A stretch of 49,580 nt of DNA from JAUZRW01 sp034437755 (GCA_034437755.1 DAOTTV010000007.1:1-49580); one strand, 5' to 3'; positions 33,163-43,038 are shown, counted from the stretch's first letter. The notes: generated by a model from the sequence alone, not told the origin. Numbers and translations: made by a program.

Positions 33163-34185
33163 TCAACGGGGGACGGTGTTGGGGTCGATGATGTATTGCC
33201 ACCAGTTGTTCGCGATGCCGTCGCGCGTGCCGGTGATGTGTGGCATATGACGAAACCACCACAGATGATGCAGACGAATATCGCCATTGCCCCACTCGTG
33301 ACAATCGACCGTGCGTCGCTTGCCGCTGAAATGCGGGTAGCGATACCAGTCATCGCAAGCACTGAGGACGGGAGTCGGGTTGCCCCAGTCGTAATCCTTG
33401 ACGCTGTTGGGCGCAAAATGCACGTTGCCACAGTGAGCGTGGCGCGGGTGTGTCTGATCGTACTGAATAAAGCGCTCCCATAGGTTCTCGCGCCCGTCGA
33501 AATTCTCGTAGACTTTGAACATCATCGACTCAGCACGATGACCGAGGTCTTCTAACATCTCGCCCACGCCCCGCTCGAAGTTGAAGCCCATAATCACAAA
33601 GAGGCGCTCGGCATGGTCGGTCTGTTCCAGCGCCGGCGCATTACACCAGAACGCCCCCGCACCGCCCATGATGCTCTCGTAATAGCCGCCGTAGGGATGC
33701 CCGAAGAGCCACACTTCGTCAATCGTGCCCTGATTGAGCTTTTCGATCATCTCGAACTCGCGCACCAACGCCAGATAATCGACTCCGTCCGGTTCGTGGA
33801 AGTCGTTGCGGTGCCACGCCGCTAAGTAGCTCTGTTCATCATAACGGAAGCCATCGCGCTTGATGGGGTAGCCATCAACGACCACACGCTCGACAATCTC
33901 GTAATTGGCATAGCCGTAGCTCGCCCAGCGCACGTCACGGATATAGGCTTCAGCGAGCGCGTCTGGCTCATTCCAGCCGAAATATTCGCGCACCGTCTGC
34001 CCGCCTTTGCTGTGCAAAACGGGATTATGGGTGATCATCAACACTTTTTTGTGAACGGGTGCGGGTTGTTGGGCTTTTGCGGGGTGGGTGCCATACGCTG
34101 GATACTCAATGTGAAACGATGACGCATGACCCCGTAATGGGTGTGTGTCGTCGTCATCAGCGAAGAATGATTTCAAAAAGTCCAT
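33163..34185 (-). CDS. Protein of unknown function with conserved-looking aromatic/His-rich core
   Basis: The protein has about 340 residues with no signal peptide. Blocks such as KKVLMITHNPVLHSKGG, IDEVWLFGHPYGGYYES, GAGAFWCNAP, CGNVHFAPNS and NNWWQYIIDP look strongly constrained and would suit an enzyme active-site groove. I do not recognise the family. ATG 34185 is chosen because AGGA lies 5 bases upstream; GTG 34200 would add five residues. It is divergent from the dcw cluster. Confidence 0.75.
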   Translation of the reverse strand: MDFLKSFFADDDDTHPLRGHASSFHIEYPAYGTHPAKAQQPAPVHKKVLMITHNPVLHSKGGQTVREYFGWNEPDALAEAYIRDVRWASYGYANYEIVERVVVDGYPIKRDGFRYDEQSYLAAWHRNDFHEPDGVDYLALVREFEMIEKLNQGTIDEVWLFGHPYGGYYESIMGGAGAFWCNAPALEQTDHAERLFVIMGFNFERGVGEMLEDLGHRAESMMFKVYENFDGRENLWERFIQYDQTHPRHAHCGNVHFAPNSVKDYDWGNPTPVLSACDDWYRYPHFSGKRRTVDCHEWGNGDIRLHHLWWFRHMPHITGTRDGIANNWWQYIIDPNTVPR

Positions 34186-34328
34186 AATCGTCCTGCTCAC
34201 TTATCATCTAGCAACGGTTATAGGCGATTATAAGTCGAATATGTGTCATGGACAAAACGCCGATCGTGCTTGTATGTGGATTTTCGTAGAAAGCGACATT
34301 CGCGCCCTGACGATCATCCAAGCTGTGC

Positions 34329-34334
34329 TATACT
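34329..34334 (+). promoter_or_regulatory. -10 box of the dcw cluster promoter
   Basis: TATACT, with CTGACG 16 bases upstream as a possible -35. The predicted RNA start near 34341 precedes mraZ by about 47 bases. Confidence 0.5.
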
Positions 34335-34352
34335 CATGCTGGTAACGCGTGA

Positions 34353-34377
34353 TGGGTCAACGAGTGTCGATTGAGGG
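34353..34377 (+). promoter_or_regulatory. Possible MraZ-binding repeat
   Basis: TGGGT, AGTGT and GAGGG lie at 34353, 34363 and 34373, each a 5-mer followed by 5 bases, the period of MraZ boxes (TGGGN) in other bacteria. Only the first matches the consensus fully. Confidence 0.3.
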
Positions 34378-34387
34378 TATATCACCG

Positions 34388-34816
34388 ATGTTTTGGGGCG
34401 AGTATTCGCATCAACTGGATAAGAAAGGGCGCTTGATTATCCCGGCGCAGTACCGCGAGCGCCTGACCGATCAGGCGATTTTAACGCGGGGACTCGACCA
34501 AAATCTGGTGATTTATCCCGCAGACATCTGGCAAAAAGTGACGCAACAGGTTAACAAAATGCCGATCACGCACCCGTCAGCGCGTGCGCTACGGCGCTTG
34601 CTCTTCTCCGGCGCGGTCGAACTGACGCTGGATAAGCAGGGGCGCGTCGTCATCCCGCAATACCTGCGCGATTATGCCAGCCTTGAAGAGACGGTCTTGC
34701 TGGTGGGCATGGAATTGTTCATTGAATTGTGGGAACCGTCGCGCTGGCACAAGACGCTGGATATAATCAACGAGACGCTGACCGACGGCGATAACCTGCT
34801 GTCGATCAAGCTCTGA
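34388..34816 (+). CDS. mraZ: Transcriptional regulator MraZ
   Basis: MraZ is a DNA-binding repressor found at the start of the dcw cluster. Two SpoVT/AbrB-like halves with DKKGRLIIPAQYR (near residue 11) and DKQGRVVIPQYLRDY carry the conserved DxxGR loops. I chose ATG 34388 because the family starts MFxGEYxHxLD; the frame runs upstream to 34349. A GAGGG site lies 10 bases upstream. The TGA overlaps the ATG of rsmH. Confidence 0.95.
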   Translation: MFWGEYSHQLDKKGRLIIPAQYRERLTDQAILTRGLDQNLVIYPADIWQKVTQQVNKMPITHPSARALRRLLFSGAVELTLDKQGRVVIPQYLRDYASLEETVLLVGMELFIELWEPSRWHKTLDIINETLTDGDNLLSIKL

Positions 34817-35769
34817 TGCCAATTGGACGTAACCCGTATATTGATGACCCTATGACGCATATTCCCGTTCTAGTCGATGAAATACGCGCTAATCTCGTGC
34901 CGGATGATAGACCCATCACACGGGCGATTGATGGTACGCTGGGCGCAGGCGGCCACACGCGCGCGCTGTTAGACGCTGGCGTGCAGACCATTCTCGCTTT
35001 CGATCTCGATCCGCAGGCGATCGCGCTCGCCCGCCAGACGATCGGCACAGATGCCGACCGCGTCCATATCGTCAACGATAGCTACCTGCCGATGCGCGAT
35101 CATGCGCGGGCGCAGGGCTGGGATCAGGTCGATTTGATTCTGCTGGATTTAGGCTTATCATCGATGCAACTGGACACGCCCGATCGCGGTTTCGCGTTCA
35201 TGCACGATGCGCCGCTGGATATGCGCTTCGATCAGGCGAGCCCGCGCGCGACAGCCGGCGATATTGTCAATCACTGGTCAGCCGAGGATTTAGCCGATAT
35301 TTTCTACAAGTATGGCGAAGAGCGCCACAGTCGTCGTATCGCCCGCGCCATCGTGCGCCAGCGCCCGCTAGAAACAACGCAGGAATTAGCGCAGGTCGTC
35401 GCCAGCGCGATGCCCAAGGGCAAGCGCAGTAAGACGCACCCCGCGACACAGGTCTTTCAGGCTTTGCGGATTGCCGTCAACGATGAGTTACACACGGTTG
35501 AAACCGCCATCCCGATAGCGATAGACTTGTTGGCATCGGGCGGGCGTTTGGGTGTGATTAGCTTCCATAGTTTGGAAGATCGCATCGTGAAGACGCTCTT
35601 CAAAGACGCGAGTACCGAGATTGTCGCGCCGCCGGGCATGGCATCGATCGAGGAGCAGGCGGCGGTGGTCGATCTCATCACGCGCAAGCCGATCATGCCC
35701 ACAGATGCCGAAATTGCACGCAATCCGCGCAGTCGCAGTAGCAAGTTGCGTATCGTCGAAAAATTGTGA
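34816..35769 (+). CDS. rsmH: 16S rRNA (cytosine-1402 N4) methyltransferase
   Basis: RsmH (MraW) methylates C1402 in the ribosomal P site. Visible are HIPVLVDEI, the AIDGTLGAGGHTRALL SAM loop, LDLGLSSMQLD, and C-terminal ISFHSLEDRIVK and NPRSRSSKLR. Length 317 is normal. The ATG at 34816 shares a base with the mraZ stop. Confidence 0.97.
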   Translation: MPIGRNPYIDDPMTHIPVLVDEIRANLVPDDRPITRAIDGTLGAGGHTRALLDAGVQTILAFDLDPQAIALARQTIGTDADRVHIVNDSYLPMRDHARAQGWDQVDLILLDLGLSSMQLDTPDRGFAFMHDAPLDMRFDQASPRATAGDIVNHWSAEDLADIFYKYGEERHSRRIARAIVRQRPLETTQELAQVVASAMPKGKRSKTHPATQVFQALRIAVNDELHTVETAIPIAIDLLASGGRLGVISFHSLEDRIVKTLFKDASTEIVAPPGMASIEEQAAVVDLITRKPIMPTDAEIARNPRSRSSKLRIVEKL

Positions 35770-35805
35770 CGACGACGCATCAACCGACGGAGGACAGAAG
35801 AGGCT

Positions 35806-36273
35806 ATGGCACAAAATTGGTTCCGACATGCACTCGACCGCACTGGCTGGCGATCTCAGAATCAGGTCGCGGGCTTGATTGTGCTGGGGGTGGTCATCAC
35901 CTTGATTTTTGCAGGGGTTTACCTGACGCAAATCGCGAACTATGCCACGACCAATCGCCAGATTGTAGAACTGATTGCCGAGCGTGACCGTCTTGAGCGG
36001 CGCAATGAAGAACTACGTGCCGAAATTGCCCAATTGCAGACGGTGCCGCGCTTGCTCGAGCGCGCCGAGACGCTGGGCTTCACGCCGGCAGACGCGGTTG
36101 ATATCGAATATCTGGTCATCGAGGGCTATAATCCCAACCGCACGCAGACCGCCATCCAAATTATCGACGAAGAAGAGATCGTCACGACACAAAGCTATGA
36201 CGAGACCTTCAGCGGTTGGTTGCGCCAACAATGGGACGGATTACAGCGCCAATTTGAAAATTTTGGGACGTAG
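35806..36273 (+). CDS. FtsL/DivIC-like septum protein
   Basis: A 155-residue single-pass protein: transmembrane helix about 23-43, then a coiled coil (about 50-90, AERDRLERRNEELRAEIAQL), then an acidic extracytoplasmic tail longer than usual. Position between rsmH and the penicillin-binding protein is that of ftsL. GGAGG lies 15 bases before ATG. It would join FtsQ and FtsW/FtsI at the septum. Confidence 0.85.
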   Translation: MAQNWFRHALDRTGWRSQNQVAGLIVLGVVITLIFAGVYLTQIANYATTNRQIVELIAERDRLERRNEELRAEIAQLQTVPRLLERAETLGFTPADAVDIEYLVIEGYNPNRTQTAIQIIDEEEIVTTQSYDETFSGWLRQQWDGLQRQFENFGT

Positions 36274-36308
36274 GGCGACCCATACACTGAGCCGAAGAGA
36301 AAACTGAG

Positions 36309-38072
36309 ATGCAAGCTACACAAGATCAAAAACAATCCCTGATTAATCGTCGTCTGCCAGTGGTGACGTGGGGCTTGGTGTTCCTCAGCGTGCTGTTGCT
36401 CCTTGCGCTGGCACGCCTGCAACAGCTTGACCCGAATATCCGCCGCGAGTTCGAAATCCGCGAGCAGAATAACATTCAGTCGGTGCGACGCTTGCCGGCG
36501 GTGCGCGGCATCATCTACGATCGCGATAACGTGCCGCTGGCGTTCAACGTCTTGCAATATGAAGTCGGCATCAGTCCTAATCTGGTGTCCAATCCGGAGC
36601 GCGTCGCGCAACAGCTGGGCTTGCAACTGGGGTCAGACGAGTTTGAGATTTATCAGCGAATTGTCGATCCAGATAACCCGAACTGGGAACTGATCGCCCG
36701 TCCGGTATCGGCAGAAGTGGGGCAAGCCATCGCTGATGAAGACTTGCTGGGCGTGGTCATCAACCCCTTATCGCGGCGCGCCTATCCGCAGGAGCGCGTC
36801 GGGGGGGCGCTCGTGGGCTTCATCATCGAAGATAACAACAATAGCACGCGGGGCGCGATGGGCATCGAAGCCAGCTATAATGAACAACTCGCGGGGCGCT
36901 CGTTCGACCAGACGATTAGCAATATCCCGATTGGCGTGCCGCTGGAAACGCGCACCGACACCCAGCGCGGCATGGATGTGATCCTCACGATTGATCGTGA
37001 TATTCAGTTCTGGGTGGAATACGAGCTAGAGCGCGTGGTCAACGAGCAGAATGCCGAAGGTGGCACGATCATCGTCATGGATCCGCGCAATGGTGACGTG
37101 CTGGCAATGGCGAGTTACCCGACCTTCGACCCCAACACATTCTCGCAGGTCGCGGATGATAATATTCTGCGCGTGCCGGCGATCGCCGATATTTACGAAC
37201 CCGGCTCAGTCATGAAAGTGCTGACGGTCGCGGCGGCGCTCGATACCGGCACAATTACGCCACAGTGGACGTACAACGATCAAGGCAGTATCGAAGTCGG
37301 CGGACGCTTTCACGTCAACTGGGATCGTGGCTCATACGGCTTGATGGATACGTCGCAATTGCTGGTGAACTCGCTCAACGTGGGCGCGGTGAGCGTCGCG
37401 CTAGAGATGCAACCGGATTTGTTCTACAGCAGTATGAACCGCTTCGGCTTAGGGCAGGTGACAGGCGTTGATTTGCCGGGCGAGCAAGCAGGCATCATGC
37501 GGATACCGGGTGATAATCGCTGGAGCGAAGCCGATTTTGCCTCGAACAGTTACGGGCAGGCGATCAGCACGACCGCGCTACAGATGACGACGGCATATGC
37601 CGCGATTGCCAACGACGGTTTGATGTATCAACCACGCCTCGTGCGCGAAATCCGCGATGGCGATGAAATCATCCCCGCGCCGCCCATCCTACGCAATCGC
37701 GCTGTGTCGACCGATACGGCGAACGCAGTCACCGATATGATGGTGCGCGTGGTCGAAGCGGGCGCGACCTTCGCACAGGTGCCGGGCTATACCGTCGCCG
37801 GCAAGACGGGGACGGCACAGATCAGCACGCCGACCGGTTACGACCCCGACGACTCGATCGCGTCCTTCATCGGTTTCTTGCCGGCGGACGAACCGCAATT
37901 GGTGATCTTCGTCAAGATTGATCGTCCCGATGGCTACTGGGGGTCACAGGTCGCCGCGCCGCTCTTCAGCGATCTCGCGCAAAGATTGGTGGTCTTGCTG
38001 GGCATCCCCAACGATGACATCCGGCGTGGTCTGCAAGCCGAAGGCGGCGTGATTAACGAGGAAAGGCGATAA
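36309..38072 (+). CDS. ftsI: Septal transpeptidase, class B penicillin-binding protein
   Basis: One N-terminal membrane helix (about 15-37), a PBP dimerisation domain (about 60-220), and a transpeptidase domain with SVMK (Ser near 299), SLN (near 354) and KTGT (near 498). There are no PASTA repeats. The enzyme crosslinks septal peptidoglycan. Thirty-five bases follow the ftsL-like gene; no strong ribosome-binding site is seen. Confidence 0.95.
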   Translation: MQATQDQKQSLINRRLPVVTWGLVFLSVLLLLALARLQQLDPNIRREFEIREQNNIQSVRRLPAVRGIIYDRDNVPLAFNVLQYEVGISPNLVSNPERVAQQLGLQLGSDEFEIYQRIVDPDNPNWELIARPVSAEVGQAIADEDLLGVVINPLSRRAYPQERVGGALVGFIIEDNNNSTRGAMGIEASYNEQLAGRSFDQTISNIPIGVPLETRTDTQRGMDVILTIDRDIQFWVEYELERVVNEQNAEGGTIIVMDPRNGDVLAMASYPTFDPNTFSQVADDNILRVPAIADIYEPGSVMKVLTVAAALDTGTITPQWTYNDQGSIEVGGRFHVNWDRGSYGLMDTSQLLVNSLNVGAVSVALEMQPDLFYSSMNRFGLGQVTGVDLPGEQAGIMRIPGDNRWSEADFASNSYGQAISTTALQMTTAYAAIANDGLMYQPRLVREIRDGDEIIPAPPILRNRAVSTDTANAVTDMMVRVVEAGATFAQVPGYTVAGKTGTAQISTPTGYDPDDSIASFIGFLPADEPQLVIFVKIDRPDGYWGSQVAAPLFSDLAQRLVVLLGIPNDDIRRGLQAEGGVINEERR

Positions 38073-38077
38073 CGCGT

Positions 38078-39151
38078 ATGGACACACAACTGCCATTAGC
38101 ACTGACAGTCGGCGGCGTGACCTTCTTGCTGGGTGTTATCTGGGGCGGGCCATTCGTCGAGATTATGCGTCGTCTGGGGATTGGCAAGCGCATTCGTGCC
38201 GAGATTCAGGATATGCAAGGGCATAAAATCGGCACGCCGACGATGGGCGGCATCATGATTATTCTGCCGGCGGTGGTGATTATGCTCGCCCTGAATATTG
38301 CCAGTATTGTGCAGGAAGGCGAAGGCGCGAGTACGTTTTTGCCGCTGGGGGTGCTGGTCAGCTTTGCCTTGCTGGGCTTGGTCGATGACTGGGAAGGCAT
38401 CCGCATGTCACGCGGGATGGAAGGCTACGGCATTTCGTCACGCATGAAATTCTTCATCCAGCTGGCGCTGGCGTTCACCGCGTCGGTGATTTTCTCGCTG
38501 TACGGCTTCGATTTTTCGCAATATCTCGATCAAGGCTTCGCCAATGCGGATTACGCCTTTCAGTTTGCCAACACGCTTCAATTGCCCTTGCTTCCGCTGG
38601 TGATTCCGCTTTCGCCCTATATCTTCATCCCGCTTTCGACCGTCATCATCGTCGGCATGTCGAACGCGCTCAACCTGACGGACGGCATGGACGGTCTGGC
38701 GGGCATCATCACGGCGAGTGCTTTCGCCGCCTACGGTGTAATCGCCTTCTTGCAGGGGCAGATTTTCATCGTGCAGTTGTGCTTCATTCTAGTGGGGGCG
38801 TGCTTCGCGTTCCTGTGGTATAACGCGCATCCGGCGCAGTTGTTCATGGGCGATACGGGGTCGCTGTCACTGGGCGCGACGCTGGGGATGGTCGCCGTGA
38901 TGACGGGCGAGTGGCTCTTGCTACCGATCATCGCGATTGTGCCGGTTATGGAAACGTTGAGTGTGATTATACAGGTCGCCTCAGCCAAGTTAACGCGCCG
39001 CTATCTCGGCGAAGATATTCGCCCCTTTCGGCGCTCGCCGATTCATCATCACTTTGAACTGGGGGGCTGGAGCGAGACGCAGGTCGTGCAACGGTTCTGG
39101 CTTGTGGGCTTATTGAGCGCGATGATTGGCGTGGCACTGGCATTATTGTAG
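38078..39151 (+). CDS. mraY: Phospho-N-acetylmuramoyl-pentapeptide transferase
   Basis: MraY makes lipid I from UDP-MurNAc-pentapeptide and undecaprenyl phosphate. Ten membrane segments, the DDWEG(I) loop, NALNLTDGMDGLAG and the HHHFEL motif are visible. Length 357 is standard. GAGGAAAGG within the end of ftsI lies upstream. Confidence 0.97.
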   Translation: MDTQLPLALTVGGVTFLLGVIWGGPFVEIMRRLGIGKRIRAEIQDMQGHKIGTPTMGGIMIILPAVVIMLALNIASIVQEGEGASTFLPLGVLVSFALLGLVDDWEGIRMSRGMEGYGISSRMKFFIQLALAFTASVIFSLYGFDFSQYLDQGFANADYAFQFANTLQLPLLPLVIPLSPYIFIPLSTVIIVGMSNALNLTDGMDGLAGIITASAFAAYGVIAFLQGQIFIVQLCFILVGACFAFLWYNAHPAQLFMGDTGSLSLGATLGMVAVMTGEWLLLPIIAIVPVMETLSVIIQVASAKLTRRYLGEDIRPFRRSPIHHHFELGGWSETQVVQRFWLVGLLSAMIGVALALL

Positions 39152-39231
39152 AATCAGGGGCAATATACACGCGATGCCCGCCCCGTTGTGGATGGGCGGT
39201 TCTATCTGTACATCAACGAAAAACGTGAGTT

Positions 39232-40638
39232 ATGGAAACAACAAAGCTAAAGAATAAAAACGTCGTCATTCTGGGCTTCGGGCGGCAAGGCAAAGCCCTG
39301 GCACGCTGGTTACCCCAGCAAGGGGCGCGGGTCGTCGTCAACGATCGCCGCAGTGAAGACGATCTCAACATCAACCGCCGTGATTATTCCGGCGTGCGTT
39401 TCGTCCTCGGCGATCATCCGTCCTCGGTACTCAATCGGGCGGATTTGGTCTGTGTATCGGGCGGTGTGTCCTTACAGATGCCGCTATTGATCGAAGCGCG
39501 TGAGCGCGACATCCCGTTGACCAACGACGCGCAGTTATTCATGGAACGTTGTCCAGCACCGGTGATCGGCATCACGGGTAGTGCTGGCAAAACGACGACA
39601 ACGACGCTCGTCGGCGAGATCGTGCGCGCCGCCGGCTATAAGACGTGGGTCGGCGGCAATATCGGCGATGTCCTGCTGGATATGCTGGACGACATCGAGA
39701 GTGATGATGTGGTCGTCATGGAATTATCGAGCTTCCAGCTGGAGTTGATGACCGTCAGCCCGCAGGTCGGCACGATTCTCAACATCACGCCCAATCATCT
39801 CGATCGTCACGGGACGATGGAAGCCTACGTCGCCGCTAAAGCCAATATCCTGCGCCATCAAACGCCCTCAGATATTGCAGTCCTGTCCGAAGATGATAAG
39901 TGGTGTCAATCGCTACAGGCCTTAGTGCCGGGCGAATTGGTCTCGTTCAGCAGTCGCACGATGGTACCGAACGGCACGTTCGCCGTTGGTAATCGGCTGG
40001 TGTTAGCGGGGGCGGCGAGCTACGATTATGTGCCCCATGTGCTGTGTGAGCGCGATGAAATCCCCTTGCGTGGCGAGCATAACGTGGCGAACGTCCTCGC
40101 CGCCTGTGCGATTGCCGGGGCGCTGGGCTTGGCGGCTGATCGTCCCGGCATCGCGCCCGAGACCATGCACGAGACGATCGTGAACTTTCGCCCCGTGCCG
40201 CACCGTCTGGAGCATGTGCGTACGATCAATGATGTCGCCTACATCAACGACAGCATCGCCACCGCACCCGAACGACTGGTCGCGGCGTTACGCAGTTTTA
40301 GCGAACCACTGGTGTTGCTCATCGGCGGTGCCGATAAAGACCTGCCGTGGGACGAAGCTGTCCATCTCTCGCTACAGAAGGCACGCCATGTGATCTTATT
40401 CGGCAAATCTGGCGCGAAACAAGTCGGCGATAAAGCCCAACGCATCTATAATATCATGGGGGCGAGCGCGGATGTGGTCACCCGCGTTGAGACTTTAGAT
40501 GATGCTGTCGCCAGAGCGCATGAGATCGCGCAGGCGGGGGATGTCGTGTTGTTATCGCCGGGTGGCACCAGCTACGATGCTTACGCCGATTTTGCTGAGC
40601 GAGGCGAGCATTTCAGAAAACTTGTTCAAGCGTTATAA
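39232..40638 (+). CDS. murD: UDP-N-acetylmuramoylalanine-D-glutamate ligase
   Basis: An N-terminal Rossmann region (VILGFGRQGKALARWL), the ATP loop GITGSAGKTTTTTLVGEI, ELSSFQLE, and LNITPNHLDRHG identify MurD. A C-terminal ligase domain with SIATAPERLVAAL and LIGGADKDL follows. It adds D-glutamate in the cytosolic part of peptidoglycan synthesis. It lies 80 bases after mraY. Confidence 0.97.
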   Translation: METTKLKNKNVVILGFGRQGKALARWLPQQGARVVVNDRRSEDDLNINRRDYSGVRFVLGDHPSSVLNRADLVCVSGGVSLQMPLLIEARERDIPLTNDAQLFMERCPAPVIGITGSAGKTTTTTLVGEIVRAAGYKTWVGGNIGDVLLDMLDDIESDDVVVMELSSFQLELMTVSPQVGTILNITPNHLDRHGTMEAYVAAKANILRHQTPSDIAVLSEDDKWCQSLQALVPGELVSFSSRTMVPNGTFAVGNRLVLAGAASYDYVPHVLCERDEIPLRGEHNVANVLAACAIAGALGLAADRPGIAPETMHETIVNFRPVPHRLEHVRTINDVAYINDSIATAPERLVAALRSFSEPLVLLIGGADKDLPWDEAVHLSLQKARHVILFGKSGAKQVGDKAQRIYNIMGASADVVTRVETLDDAVARAHEIAQAGDVVLLSPGGTSYDAYADFAERGEHFRKLVQAL

Positions 40639-40723
40639 TAGATACAATCCAGAATAGACGCGGGCGGTATCGCTCGCAGAACTCGTGAATTGTCGGATAA
40701 ACCATCACAGCGGGGCAATCATC

Positions 40724-42004
40724 ATGACAAACCAGAGCCTATCATCACGCAGTATCGCTCGCCGATCGGGTGGCGATGCCCAGCCCAAGCGCACAACTGA
40801 CGCTAATCTGGGGTACTTCGCCACGCTCGATAAGCCGCTGGTGCTGATCGTCGGACTGTTGTTAGCCATCGGCGCGGGCATGGTTTTCAGCACGACTTTC
40901 AACTGGAGTCTGGAAGCACGCGGCACGAGTACGGCGATCTTCGTACAGGATCATGTGCGTAATATGGTGATTGCACTGGGGGCGGCAACGTTCTTCGCGC
41001 TGGTCGATTATCGCTTCTGGCGGCGGTTTGCACCGCTCTTGCTCGTGGCGACGATTGGCGCGCTGATCGCGGTTTTGCTCTTCGGCGATGATACCTTCGG
41101 CGCGCGGCGTGCCTTGATCGGCGGGCGTTTACAGCCGGGTGAGCTTGCCGAGTTCACGATGGTGCTGTACATGGCATCGTGGTTGAGCGCCAAGCGCACC
41201 CGCGTTGATAGCTTCATCTTCGGCTTGATTCCGTTTATGATGATTCTGCTCTCGGTGATTGTGTGGATCGTCCTGCAACCGGACATCAGCACGGTGGTGA
41301 TTATCCTCAGCACGACGGTTGCGATGTATTTCCTAGCAGGGGCGCGCATCTGGCACTTGGTGACGATTGCTCTGCTGGGTGTCGTGTTCGGCTTCATTCT
41401 GGTGAACACGCAGGCTTATGCTCAGACGCGCGTCGATTCTTATCTGGCATCCCTGCGCGATCCGACGCTGGCGAATTATCACACGCAACAGGTGATCACG
41501 GCTTTTGTCACCGGCGGCTGGTTCGGCAAAGGGCTGGGGCAAGGCACGCAAAAATTCAACAACGCGCTACCCGCCCCGCATACCGATAGTATCTTTGCGG
41601 TGATCGGCGAAGAACTGGGCGTGATCGGCGCGTCGGTGGTGGTGTTGTTGTTCGTCGCGCTGGTCATGCGCGGATTCCGCATTGGTCAACGGGCGGTCGA
41701 TCCTTTCGGGGCGTTATTAGCGATGGGGTTAACGTTGTGGGTAGCGGTGCAAGCCCTGCTCAACATCGCGGTGATGGCGGCGGTCATCCCGTCGACCGGC
41801 TTGCCCTTGCCGTTCATCAGCTATGGCGGTTCGGCTCTGCTGGTGTCGATGACCGGCGTTGGCTTACTCTTGAGTATCAACCGCGTGGCAACCCTGCGCG
41901 AATCACAGAATCAACGGAGGCAAGATGGCTCGACTCATACTGGCGGCTGGGGGAACCGGCGGACACGTCTATCCCGCGCTCGCCGTCGCCGAAGCACTAC
42001 GTGA
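40724..42004 (+). CDS. ftsW: FtsW/RodA-family peptidoglycan polymerase
   Basis: A SEDS glycosyltransferase with ten membrane segments. GARRALIGG (before a periplasmic loop), AHTDSIFAVIGEELG-like (here APHTDSIF) and LPLPFISYGGSAL are signature segments. The start ATG 40724 is chosen because the earlier GTG at 40685 has no ribosome-binding site. The last 27 residues (DGSTHTGGWGNRRT...) are translated from the first bases of murG in another frame, an 80-base overlap, and are unlike a normal FtsW tail. Confidence 0.93.
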   Translation: MTNQSLSSRSIARRSGGDAQPKRTTDANLGYFATLDKPLVLIVGLLLAIGAGMVFSTTFNWSLEARGTSTAIFVQDHVRNMVIALGAATFFALVDYRFWRRFAPLLLVATIGALIAVLLFGDDTFGARRALIGGRLQPGELAEFTMVLYMASWLSAKRTRVDSFIFGLIPFMMILLSVIVWIVLQPDISTVVIILSTTVAMYFLAGARIWHLVTIALLGVVFGFILVNTQAYAQTRVDSYLASLRDPTLANYHTQQVITAFVTGGWFGKGLGQGTQKFNNALPAPHTDSIFAVIGEELGVIGASVVVLLFVALVMRGFRIGQRAVDPFGALLAMGLTLWVAVQALLNIAVMAAVIPSTGLPLPFISYGGSALLVSMTGVGLLLSINRVATLRESQNQRRQDGSTHTGGWGNRRTRLSRARRRRSTT

Positions 42005-43034
42005 TCAGGACGACGCGCATCATCTGACCTTCGTCGGCACGCGCGGCGGGGGTGGCTTCGAGCGCGATCTTGTCGAGAAGGCGACGGTACAATTCGACGC
42101 GTTCGCCGAGGTGTTCGCAGGGCCTATCATGGGCGTGTCACTGCCGCGACAGGGCGCGAGCGTCGTCATGATGGGGCTAGGCGTGAGTCAGGCACTGACC
42201 CGCTTAATACGCCAGCGTCCGCAGGCTATCTTATTGACGGGGGGCTGGGCAAACGTGCCGCTGGCGCTCGCCGCGTCGCTTTTGCGTATACCGATGCTGA
42301 TCTACCTGCCGGATGTTGAACCCGGCACGACGATCAAAGTCTTGAGCAAAATCGGCGGGCGCGTGGCGATCACCGTCCCCGAATCGGCGCAGTATTTCCG
42401 CGCGGGGCAGACGGTCGTCACGGGCTATCCCCTGCGCCAGACCGTGACGCAGGCGAGCGCCGATCATGCGCGGGCACGCTTCGGGCTACTGCCGGATTGC
42501 CCGACTCTGCTGGTCACCGGTGGCAGTCGCGGGGCACGGAGTATCAATCTCGCGCTAGAGTCGATTTTGCCTGATCTCGCGCGGGAATCTGTGCAGATCA
42601 TTCACGTCACGGGTCAACTAGACTGGGAGCGATCGCAGGCAGTGGCACACGATCTGGATTTGCCGCAATATCACGCTTATCCCTATCTCGATAGCCCCGA
42701 CATGGGCGCGGCATTTGCGGTAGCGGATATAATCATCGGGCGCAGTGGGGCGAGTGTGCTGGGCGAATTTCCGTATTTTGGCGCGGCATCGATCCTCGTG
42801 CCTTATCCGTATGCCTGGCGCTATCAGCGCGTCAATGCTGATTGGCTGGTCGAGCGCGGGGCGGGCATCCGCATGGATGATGCGGACATGACCAATGATC
42901 TTTTGCCGACTTTGCAGAGCTTGTTGCACGACACCGACCGCCTGTCGCAGTTGCGCGCCAATGCGCGTGCGCTCAATCGCGGTAATGGTGCGGAGACGAT
43001 CGCGCAGGAGTTGTTACACTTAGCGGGAGCATGA
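41925..43034 (+). CDS. murG: UDP-GlcNAc:lipid I N-acetylglucosaminyltransferase
   Basis: MurG converts lipid I to lipid II at the inner membrane face. The N-terminal AAGGTGGHVYPALAVAEAL loop is intact, followed by TGGSRGARSIN and the C-terminal nucleotide block DIIIGRSGASVLGEF. GGAGG lies about 6 bases upstream of ATG 41925, well inside ftsW. Length 369 is usual. Confidence 0.97.
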   Translation: MARLILAAGGTGGHVYPALAVAEALRDQDDAHHLTFVGTRGGGGFERDLVEKATVQFDAFAEVFAGPIMGVSLPRQGASVVMMGLGVSQALTRLIRQRPQAILLTGGWANVPLALAASLLRIPMLIYLPDVEPGTTIKVLSKIGGRVAITVPESAQYFRAGQTVVTGYPLRQTVTQASADHARARFGLLPDCPTLLVTGGSRGARSINLALESILPDLARESVQIIHVTGQLDWERSQAVAHDLDLPQYHAYPYLDSPDMGAAFAVADIIIGRSGASVLGEFPYFGAASILVPYPYAWRYQRVNADWLVERGAGIRMDDADMTNDLLPTLQSLLHDTDRLSQLRANARALNRGNGAETIAQELLHLAGA

Positions 43035-43038
43035 ACCT

